DNA from: Diaporthe sp. PMI_573 | Taxonomy: Eukaryota > Ascomycota > Sordariomycetes > Diaporthales > Diaporthaceae | NCBI GenBank assembly: GCA_021399435.1 | Contig: JAJTUP010000003.1 | Span: 434,001 to 498,000, forward strand | DNA length: 64,000 nt | Direction: 5' to 3' | Shown: piece by piece, positions 23,403-31,888 of the stretch | How the letters are laid out: the number at the start of each line of letters is the position of its first letter | Position numbering within the stretch: position 1 is the stretch's first letter | The notes under the pieces: model-generated | What the model saw: the letters and a program-made list of their open reading frames with translations, nothing else | Told to the model about the DNA's origin: nothing | Databases searched by the model: none | Made by a program: the position numbers and the translations under genes

Positions 23403-24477
23403 ATGATTTCCAAGGCATTCACCATTGCTCTACTGGCAGCAGTCCTAGCTGGGTCTGCCGAGGCCGGCCATCTCCGCCACAATAGACACAGTCACAACAA
23501 ACGTGCCGACATCTGCGGCACCAAAGGCTACGATCGTGGGCAAGGAAACTATTTGTACGACGACGGCGGAAAACTCAACTCATACGCGGCATGCTCAGCC
23601 GCCTGTCTTGCTGACGTCAAGTGCCTGAGCTTCGCATACAGCAGCAAGGAGTGCATGCTCTTCAATATTCCCCTAGAGAAAAACTTCGACGCGGATAAAG
23701 GCAGCTCGGACGTGTATTACGACCGCGGCTGTCTTTCTTCTGCGGGGAGCATCCCCTCTTCGACCACCAAGTCCTCGACTACTACCGCTGCCACACCCAG
23801 CAGCACGTCAAAGTCCTCATCTTCCTCCAAGTCCAGCCCAACTGCCGGGGCGACAACCTCCTCTTCCGCCGGTGGTGCTGCTTCGACACCAGGTACCACC
23901 AGCACCGCCTCTGCCGCCCCGGACTTTCCAACAGCCAACCCCTACGAATCCAAGGGCTGTCCTATGCCCAAAGCCCTCGCCATCTTCGACCTCAAGTCCA
24001 CTGTCGACTCGAGCGGCAGCAACACCGCCTTTGGTCAAGATCCAGTACGGCAACGGGACCTTCAGCTGCCCGGGCCGCTGCGGGAGCTACAACGGCCAGT
24101 TCGACTGCAACTGCGACTCGGACGGCCTGCTGCGCGTCATCTCGGACGGCCGGAACTGGATATGGGTCCAGGAGTGGTACTGGTGCGACGCGCAGGAGCA
24201 GAGGCCCGCCAAGGCGTACCAGTCCCTCGCCCTCACCCTCAACTTCACGGGGCTGGCCGACTATGTCAGCTGCGACAAGGCCACCAACACCTGCACCCAG
24301 CCCAAGCCCCTGCTTGCCCCTGTGGGTGGCTATGGCGGCGGCGGCACCATTGGCTTCTCCCCTATTGATGTCAACGGCAACGATCTGCCCAATTGCCCGT
24401 ATAGGCCCGGTCACTCGCCTATCGTGACAAACACGGCTACTTGCACAAGCGCGGCAGCAGCGGCAACCTCCAGGTGA
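23403..24477 (+). CDS. Secreted PAN/Apple-like cysteine-rich protein, frameshifted
   Basis: It starts with a clear signal peptide (MISKAFTIALLAAVLAGSAEA) and a Kex2-type KR site (SHNKR|ADICG). Residues ~36-110 hold a Cys-rich module typical of fungal PAN/Apple-like secreted proteins (CGTKGYDRGQGNY, YAACSAACLADVKCLSFAY, CMLF). A Ser/Thr/Pro-rich linker of ~75 residues is probably O-glycosylated. The C-terminal domain (IQYGNGTFSCPGRCGSYNG, CNCDSDGLL, EWYWCD) is in a different frame: the shift lies at 24025-24036, where removing one base of the TTT at 24030-24032 gives a continuous 357-aa protein ending at 24477. Extracellular adhesion or glycan binding is possible but unproved. Confidence 0.75.
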
Positions 24478-25231
24478 TTTTGACTATTTTGCAGCGGGCT
24501 TTGCTAGGATGAGAGCGGGGTTGATGTATACCATAATAGAGACAAATTGTAGAGCGTGAAATTGATATACCAGTACAAAAGTTTAGCATAGATCTAAAAT
24601 TAATATTAATTTTGAAACACTCAATTGGATCAGAATGTATCAACTCTTTGAAGAAGCAGTTGCTGGATTGTGCGTGCGTCCGAGACCTTCCGACGAAGGC
24701 AAGGAATTGGTAGCATCACAAATTCACCGGGAGGAACAAGTCAGTAGCTCTGAATCCTTCGCGCAAATCCTACAAATGTATATGCACAAGCCGGTGGCTA
24801 AGAGCTGATGAGGAGTTGATCAGTTCAAAATTGTTGGCGGCCACTCTATAGGAGCCCAATCAACAACAGATAATCCCCAGGTTCACGGAGTTGCAGTCCG
24901 TCCATTGTGGTTCGGGTGGGCTTTGAGCTGAGCTGTCAGTCAATCTGTGGGTCTGCCTCGGGATGGCCAGGGGAAAGGAAGCCCTGCATTCCTCAATGCG
25001 GGGAAGTAACTCAAGGATAGCTCGCGTAGAGACGAAATTGCCGAAGAGCAGCCTGCTGGTATGAAATCAGGGTATGATCCGCCAGCGCGGTAAGCTTACG
25101 GCGGTTGAAACTGCCTCGGAAGCACTAGTCAACAGACCAAGTCGGCTATTTGAGGGGAAGTACTTCTGTCGCTCGTCTTATGATTTGATTGAGAACACAA
25201 TTTCGTACATTTTTCTAAAATAAATTACAAT
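24478..25231. other. Intergenic, dehydrogenase promoter
   Basis: AT-rich just after 24478 (3' UTR of the secreted protein), then the promoter of the alcohol dehydrogenase. No gene is seen. Confidence 0.6.
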
Positions 25232-26647
25232 ATGTCGTCCATTGCACAATTTCAGACTCAGGCGATTGTCTGCCGCCCGCCCCAAGATGGCGAGAGGAAG
25301 TGGGTTCTCGAGAAGGTGTCCCTGTCGTCTCCCGCAGACGACGAGGTTGTAGTCGAGATTGTAGCCACCGGGATCTGCCACACTGACTTCGTCTGCGGGA
25401 GCGTACCGGATGAAGCACTGCCACTCGGCTTGCCCCCGTACCCGCGGGTTCTTGGCCACGAAGGTCACAGTCCTCTCAGTATCCTTTCTCTTGAAAGTCG
25501 TGCGCGATCTTTAGGCTGACCACTTGTCGAGCAGGTTCTGGCTTCGTCAAGTCCACCGGGTCCAAGGTCACCAAGGTCCAAGAGGGGGACAGGGTCCTCC
25601 TGTCATTCTCATTCTGCAAGGAATGCCGCAATTGCCAGTTCGGCGCCCCTGGGTTCTGCCAGAATTGGGGGCAGATCAACTTCAGCGGCACCAGGGGCGC
25701 GTTTTCCAGTTTGGAGACACCCGGGGAAGAAATCGGCGGCTCCTTCTTTGGACAGTCGAGCTTCTCGCGGCTGACCAGAGTTAAAGAGTGCTCCGTGGTC
25801 AAGGTCACCGATCTGCTCAAAGACGACGACCAGTTGAAGGTCTTGGCGCCGTTTGGCTGCGGTATCCAGACCGGAGCCGGGACGATCACCGAGCTCGCCA
25901 ATGCTCAGCCGGCAGACATGGTTGCAATCCTGGGCCTTGGAGCGGTGGGCTTAGCAGCCATTATGGTATGTCCACTTCACTGTTCCCCCCACCCCTACCC
26001 CCGTCAACTACACGAATTGCTGAGTCCGTGATAGGGTGCTAAGATCAGAGGCTGCAAAACCATCATCGGTGTTGACCGGGTCGCATCGCGTCTTGAGCTG
26101 GCAAAGAGCCTCGGGGCAACTCATGTGATTGACACAGGAAGTATAAAGGGCACCCTAGCGGAGGAGGTCAGAAGAATTACCGGGGGAGTTGGGACGACCA
26201 TCACGGTGGATGCCTCAGGGGCAGTCCCCTTGATCCAGCAGGGCGTTGAGTTCACGGCCAACCAGGGAAAGGCGGTCCTCCTCGGTGTGCCGCCGATGGA
26301 CGCAGCTTTGCAGGTCCATCTAGTTCCTTACATAATGGTACGCACAATCGTCTGTTGGGGGCCAAAGTAATCACTGACACATACAGTCGGGCAAGTCAGT
26401 TCAAGGATCAATGGAGGGTGGTGTGTTTCCTGAAAAGGTATGACATCCCGGGACTGGAAATCAAGGCATTTGGGCGATTTACTAATAGTATTGTCTTACT
26501 TAGTATGTGCCGAATTTGATCCAGTGGTACAACGCTGGAAAGCTTCCCGTGGATAAGCTGGTCAAGTTTTATCCAGTCGAGGACTATCTCCAGGCAATTA
26601 AGGACATGGATGATGGTGTTACCGTCAAGCCCGTGCTTGTCTGGTGA
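25232..26647 (+). CDS. Zinc-dependent alcohol dehydrogenase (MDR, aryl/benzyl alcohol type)
   Basis: Five exons: join(25232..25463, 25535..25965, 26035..26337, 26387..26437, 26504..26647), 1161 nt, 386 aa, all GT-AG. Catalytic zinc ligands are Cys49 in TGICHTD, His76-Glu77 in LGHEG and the Cys of GCGIQTG. The four structural-zinc cysteines are in FCKECRNCQFGAPGFCQN. The cofactor fold shows ILGLGAVGLAAIM and an acidic IGVDR after the second strand, which favours NAD(H) over NADP(H). The full set resembles aryl-alcohol dehydrogenases that interconvert aromatic alcohols and aldehydes; the exact substrate is inferred from overall resemblance only. No targeting signal, so cytosolic. The gene looks intact. 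Confidence 0.92.
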
Positions 26648-27195
26648 GCGGATGCTGGACCAACTATGAGACTAGGGCTTACTAATAGAGCTAAGGTTCG
26701 CTTAACTGATGAAAAGAGAATTGGTGGCCTGTGGGGGTTAATGTGGAATCGCGTCTCTTCCTGTGGGCTTGGAAAGGGATAGGTTTGCCGAGCAAGGAGC
26801 ATCAACACATATATAGCGACGAAGGATTTTTAATTTCAGCTCCATCTAGTCCCAATGCAAAATCCATGGGATGCAGTGACTTTGGCATTCCCTTGCTGCA
26901 TATTTTCTATTGTGAGATCATGCATCCTGTCGAACTCTACAGGGATGGGGCACTATATTACATGCACCGTGTCTGCTGCGTTTACAAAACATGGCCAAAT
27001 GCAGGTGCGGTCAATCAGCAGAAGCTGCACAGGAAGAATCGACTTTTATAAAATTTACATCAAATTTGAGTCAATGTAGCTGGAGACACCAGTCGACGGG
27101 TTCCACTTTCACACCGAGTTTACTAGCGCGGGCCGCGGGAGTTGTCCCGGCCCACACCGCCGATATAGTATATCCACCACAAGGGAGATCATCAA
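26648..27195. other. Intergenic
   Basis: 3' flank of the dehydrogenase and 5' flank of the tRNA gene; no other feature is seen. Confidence 0.6.
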
Positions 27196-27293
27196 GGGCG
27201 TCTAGCTCAAATGGTAGAGCGCGCGCTTAGCATCAATATTCCTAAGGGAGTTTATCATGCGCGAGGTACACGGTTCGATCCCGTGGTCGTCCA
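27196..27293 (+). tRNA. tRNA-Ala (AGC) with 25-nt intron
   Basis: Cloverleaf: acceptor 27196-27202 with 27286-27292 and discriminator A27293, D arm 27205-27220 (GCTCAAATGGTAGAGC), anticodon stem CGCGC/GCGCG at 27222-27226 and 27259-27263, anticodon AGC at 27229-27231, and T arm CACGG-TTCGATC-CCGTG at 27269-27285. An intron of about 25 nt (27233-27257) sits one base 3' of the anticodon, the canonical nuclear position. The acceptor stem has one G-U and one U-U mismatch, which is a little weak for a housekeeping gene. A box and B box are both intact. Confidence 0.88.
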
Positions 27294-27297
27294 TTTT
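27294..27297 (+). terminator. Pol III terminator T4
   Basis: TTTT directly follows the tRNA discriminator base, the usual minimal RNA polymerase III stop signal. Confidence 0.7.
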
Positions 27298-27902
27298 GCC
27301 GGTTGTGAAGCCATCGTGACGATGCAAGCTTACATTTTGGCCCCCGGATATGCTATACTCCGTATATACCGTGTGCGTCATTCTGAGGGCCGGATTCACC
27401 CCCCAATAGACCGGCCATGCCGTCAAGCACATGGCAGCGCATGACTTCTTGGGAGCGGTGCGACGCTAGACGGCATATGCGTGTGTTGGCGAGTGCTTGG
27501 AGTGCTTGGATATAGATCCGACTTCCCGACGAACCAATCAAAGGCCGTAGCATCAACTCCGCACCCTGGACTGCGCTTGTGAACGACCGCTTACATCTAG
27601 TAGGGAGCACCAGTTCTCTGATGAACACCGTTGTGGCGATCATTTCTGTGTCATGTGTTTGTGCGTGGAGCTTGGGCGCATTCTTCTCATCTGTTCCCGT
27701 ACTAAATGTACTACTAACACAATAAGTTCCTGGGCGGGTGGCCTACCAGCGTAGGCACCGACGAGAGTTGCAAAAATGGCCGACATGCTGGACATGTAAC
27801 AATTTCTCTCTGCATCACAATAAAAGCATACGGGCCGACCACCATCTAATCAACCAGTCTATCACACCTTATCTTTTGACGAGCAACAATACCACTCAAA
27901 CT
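27298..27902. other. Intergenic; promoter of the small membrane protein
   Basis: No gene is supported. The last 100 nt before the ATG at 27903 are A/C rich (for example CACTCAAACT), as in fungal 5' UTRs. Confidence 0.55.
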
Positions 27903-28343
27903 ATGGAGGGCCGAATCCAGGAAGACCCGCCAGCCTTCTCGGCCTCATCACAAACACTGTCATCAACAGACAGTCAATCAGAAAACCCATCGACGAACGA
28001 TCAAAACACCTCAGGGGCCGAGTCCCCACCCGAGCCGGTGGCCAACCTATGCAATGGCCCCTCCGCTGGCTGCTTCATTGAGAAGCCTCACTGTCACCTC
28101 AGGTGCCCTCCCCGAGCCTGCAAGCAGTGTCGCGAGGTGTTGGATCCGAACTGGATGAACAAGGGGGGCTGGCTTGAGCACTGCATAAGCTTGCCAGAAG
28201 GGGGTGAAGAACGGTCCGGCGGCGAGGACATTCCTACGCGAACGGGATTCAAGAAGGCCCTCACCATAGGTGCTTTTGCGGTATCTGTGGCCGGGGTCCT
28301 CTACTGCGCGTGGCAAGCCCGCGCCAGCTCGGGGTCGTCATGA
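27903..28343 (+). CDS. 146-aa Cys-rich, probably tail-anchored membrane protein
   Basis: The ATG at 27903 was chosen over an in-frame one at 27738 because the intervening codons look like 5' UTR and the ATG context (CAAACTATGG) is good. The N-terminal 50 residues are Ser/Glu/Pro rich and disordered. Residues ~50-85 hold a Cys/His cluster (CNGPSAGCFIEKPHCHLRC, then CKQCREVL), which might bind zinc. One hydrophobic helix (ALTIGAFAVSVAGVLYCAW, ~120-138) lies 8 residues from the end, as in tail-anchored proteins of the ER or mitochondria. No family was recognised. Confidence 0.7.
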   Translation: MEGRIQEDPPAFSASSQTLSSTDSQSENPSTNDQNTSGAESPPEPVANLCNGPSAGCFIEKPHCHLRCPPRACKQCREVLDPNWMNKGGWLEHCISLPEGGEERSGGEDIPTRTGFKKALTIGAFAVSVAGVLYCAWQARASSGSS

Positions 28344-28997
28344 GTGGGCCGCCACGTGGGCCCAGCTCTAAGCTAGAGGTTGGGAAATGCTTCCTAGGGA
28401 GCCTAATATCCTAAACAAGGGGGGTGGGGCCGGTGAGAGAGTCGAGACGGATGTTGCGGGAAATTTTGAATGGGCATCTGCATTTGGGAAATGTTTTGCA
28501 TCAGGGTATACCCTAGGAATCGCTCATTGTTTCTCTCTTTCACGGCCTACCGTCGTTTGAAGCCATTCGCATCACAACTCGACCGTGTTGAGGTATGATA
28601 TCCACCACGACTCGGAACGAGGCACATAGAGAGCTCGCCTCAGAAGACAAATTCGGCCAGGAGATTTCGGCCTGAAGTTCACAATTGAAATTCTTGAGAA
28701 TAGATATTTCTTTGTTGAGATCAGCCGCAGGAGAATGACAGTCTTGAAACTTTGCGAAGACAAAAAAATCTTCGACTGAAACATGAGTTGCAGAATCCTA
28801 TTGTTCTCGACGAAATGCCCCTTCTTTTTGGTTTTCTGGGTAACAAACAGGCACTGTCTCTGCTTTCCGAACGCAAGTATATAACCCATGACTTTTGAGA
28901 CCGGCTCGTAGCAATGTTTTAACAGGAACCCATCGACATCGGACACACGACATATCAAGCAAGATCCAAACACATTGAAAGCATATCAAGCCACAAA
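28344..28997. other. Intergenic
   Basis: 654 nt between two plus-strand genes. A 133-codon minus-strand frame at 28572-28973 is present but has no coding signature and overlaps the downstream promoter. Confidence 0.55.
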
Positions 28998-29738
28998 ATG
29001 CACCCATCCCCCAGAATCGAGCCTCAACCCGCTGCCATCGCAGGGGACCCGGATTTCAGATCGCTGAACTTGACTAGGGTATCTCATCAGCCAAAAGACA
29101 TCCTGGATGTGGTGAAGCAGTTCACACGTCGGATCGACAACACTCGATTGCTCTACAAAGAAGTTTTTGTAGTGATATACACAATCTGGACGACAATGGA
29201 AATGTCCGATGACCAAGGGCGATTTGATGATTTGACGGGGCATTTGAATATTGCCATGAAAACCCTGGATGGTTTCTTCTTCGGTGGATTGCTCACAGGA
29301 ATCGGACCATTTTCGTACAGGGGTGGTGGTGTTACCGTCTTGAAAACTGCAAATAATATCTTTGCCAAGGGGCAAATTGGACATGAACTCTTCCTCAGAA
29401 CTGGACTTGCAGCCATCAGAGGGTTGACCGCTCCCACGTTGGACGGGAAAACATTCATATACATCGACACGTCCAGGGGGGGTATCCCAAGAAGTATGAA
29501 GGACATTTTGGAAACGCTGGTGCATGAGATGGCACATGCAATTTATCTCTCGTTCTCGTGTAGATGCGCATACTGCCAATATAACTCTGGTCGCTCGGAG
29601 GTTCTCGGTCAACAGGGTCACGGCCGTTTATGGAAAGAAATGGCTGAACACATGAGGGACACGATCCAGAGCTGGGACTGTCACATGGAAGATTTCTTGG
29701 ACGGCGACAAAATAGAATGGCATCATATCAACCGCTGA
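28998..29738 (+). CDS. SprT-like zinc metallopeptidase domain protein
   Basis: 246 aa, no intron needed. Residues 176-180 are HEMAH, preceded by ILETLV and followed by a Cys pair (CRCAYC) and at residue 208 by a His in QQGHGRLWKEMAEHM. This spacing of HExxH and a downstream GHGxxW His fits the SprT/Spartan-type gluzincin-like fold. In characterised relatives (SPRTN/Wss1) the domain cleaves DNA-crosslinked proteins. This protein lacks visible UBZ, PIP or SHP motifs, and many fungi have short SprT-like orphans of unknown role. No secretion signal is seen, so nuclear or cytosolic. Confidence 0.78.
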   Translation: MHPSPRIEPQPAAIAGDPDFRSLNLTRVSHQPKDILDVVKQFTRRIDNTRLLYKEVFVVIYTIWTTMEMSDDQGRFDDLTGHLNIAMKTLDGFFFGGLLTGIGPFSYRGGGVTVLKTANNIFAKGQIGHELFLRTGLAAIRGLTAPTLDGKTFIYIDTSRGGIPRSMKDILETLVHEMAHAIYLSFSCRCAYCQYNSGRSEVLGQQGHGRLWKEMAEHMRDTIQSWDCHMEDFLDGDKIEWHHINR

Positions 29739-30068
29739 TGGGGACATAGCGTGAGCCTAGAAGGAAAGTGTTTTTGATGCATTCAGCTCAAGGAAGTTGT
29801 GAGCATGAGTGCAAGATATGCTACTGTAATACATTTCCACTGAGGATGATTCGTATTGAGAAAAGTTTTGTCCTCATTTAGCAGGTGTAGAAATATCGTT
29901 GATGTCACCAGGTCCTAGCGTCAAGGTTCTACAGCCTATGAGTCTTGCAACTACCTCTGAACCCAGATTTTCCAGTTGAAGAAGGCATCTTGTCTTCGCA
30001 ATCTAACAAAAATGTTCTGGGCGTGTTCAAAACTCCCCCGTCATCTCCGACCAATTCCTCAACACACC
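29739..30068. other. Intergenic
   Basis: Short spacer between tandem plus-strand genes; likely promoter of the next gene. Nothing else is seen. Confidence 0.55.
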
Positions 30069-30918
30069 ATGCTGTACTCACAAGCCCTGACCGGAGGACA
30101 CCGGGCCTCTCCACCCTCATCCACCTCGTACAGCACAACCAAGACTCACCCGGACACAACCAAAACCACCACAAGAACATCCACAGAGGCCCCAAAACAA
30201 CACCACAAAAATCCCATCAACACCGCCAGGGCCAGGGCCATCAATCCCCCACCAATAACCCAACACCAACACCAGAACCAACACCAGCCTAGTAACAACC
30301 CAGACCACAAACCAAACCCAACCACCAGAGAAGAAGCCGTCTACGTCCTAACACTAAAAACAACACCCTCCCTAACAGACCCCCTAACAGCCCTCCTAAG
30401 GTCCCACTTCCCAAGGCACCGAGATCGCGACGCTGTTCCACGCCCTGCCCGGGTCCGAGATGCGACACATCACCGCCGCGCTGGAGGGGCTCTGCGGCTG
30501 CGCGCCACAACAACAGAAACCCCTGCGGCTGGCCACGGGGGCGGTGTTCCGCATGAGGCGTGGGGTGTGCATCGAGGTCGCCGAGGCCGTGGGAGGCAGA
30601 GAGGAGGGGAAGGGAGGAGACGGGCACGGAAGGGCAGGGGGGGGGGGATCAGGCCCCGCGGCGGCCAGGCGGCCCCACGCCGAGCTCCAGCGCCGCTGGT
30701 GGACGTTCCTGAGCGCGCAGGACCGGCGGCCGTGGCAGCCCCACTGGACGGTGCAGAACAAGGCCGCCGACGAAGCAGCCGTGGACGCGGCCATGGACGA
30801 GGTCCAGACGGCATTCCGTGGTGCCGAGGGCCTGGCGACGGGGTGTGCGCTCTGGAGGTACGACAAGGGCGGGAGGTGGGCGTTCGAGCGAGGCTTTGAT
30901 TTCGATGGGGATAAGTAG
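30069..30918 (+). CDS. 2H-phosphoesterase (2'-5' RNA ligase-like) protein, frameshifted
   Basis: The start is ATG 30069 (context ACACC). The first ~90 residues are Thr/Gln/His/Pro-rich low complexity. The domain begins EEAVYVLTLKTTPSLTDPLT, ALLRSHFP. Then a frame change near 30405-30435 is needed to reach ATLFHALPGSEMRHITAAL. Later come AVFRMRRGVCIEV, WWTFLSAQDRRPWQPHWTVQNK and a C-terminal WAFERGFDF. Fungal 2H proteins carry two HxT motifs; HWT is present, but the first, expected just before LFHALP, reads IAT. The loss coincides with the shift, so a small deletion that removed the first catalytic His is likely. One fewer base gives a 282-aa frame. A run of ten or more G at ~30638-30647 lies in a Gly-rich insert. 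Confidence 0.68.
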
Positions 30919-31888
30919 GTGTGTGTGCCTTACAATGCCCACGGACAAGACATGGTGCAGGTTAAGTTGGCGGACCGGCTCCCGCCTCTTGTTTTCCCCC
31001 ACTCGGAACCCTGTGACCGGTAGCCTGTAGATGTAAGACGCAAGACACGACCATCACTGCAGGACCTCAAGTCACCGTACAGAACAATTCACAGTGGACG
31101 ACCTGGCATCAAGTATAACAGAAACTCTGGCTGTATTTTTAGTTTTCCCGATGACCCTTGAAAACACCGCTGTACCATTGGAGACCAACGCCTGTCCATT
31201 ATGCTGAGTCTTTCACCCCGCTCATTACTGTGCCACATCTCATCTAGATGAGACAGACCAAGGAAACAAGACCAAAAGCCCATATACCCAGCCGAGCCAA
31301 ACTATGAACAGCAGAAATAATAATACCAAAAAATAGGGGTAAGCGAGAGACAACCGCCAGACGACGTGTCTGTCGCCGCTGGGGGACGACGTAAACTAGT
31401 ACAGAGTGATGTAGAGAGAGGTAAAAGAGAGTTGGCGACGAGGAAAGGAAACCAAGCACCCCATCCCGTGGCCTTTTTGCCCAACCAACTGTCCGCTGTG
31501 CCCGGCTCATCTGAGCCCCTCATGGTCCGCTAATGTCCTATGCTTGAGAGACATGACATGGTATCCAGGAGTAACGTTGACGATAGTGATGATTTGCAAA
31601 CCCACCAAAAATATAAACCAGAACCCAAACCCCAAATAACAATGGACAAGAAAATCGATACTGGCCCGGTCCAGTCCAGTAAAAATGTGCTTTTAGACAA
31701 TGCGCCTTCCCTTGTAACTCTTGTTGATGATTACTTGCGCAATGAAATCGGTCGCTTCTTGTGTCTCACGCCGCTTCAAAAAGTGAACGAGTATGCCGTC
31801 GAGAGGGGCAAGGTGAGGCGAGGCGGAGGCTGCCGGAGCATCACTCCTTTTTCTTCGTCCGGAACTTGACCTACATGTCCCTTGCTGT
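30919..31888. other. Intergenic between convergent genes
   Basis: About 970 nt holding the 3' UTRs of the 2H gene (plus) and the PUF gene (minus). No gene is seen. Confidence 0.6.

Noticed and set aside
28572..28973. 133-codon minus-strand open frame next to the SprT-like gene
   Set aside because: It overlaps the SprT promoter and has no coding signature; likely chance.
31540..31869. 109-codon plus-strand frame antisense to the PUF 3' flank
   Set aside because: Low-quality composition, overlapping the 3' UTR of convergent genes.
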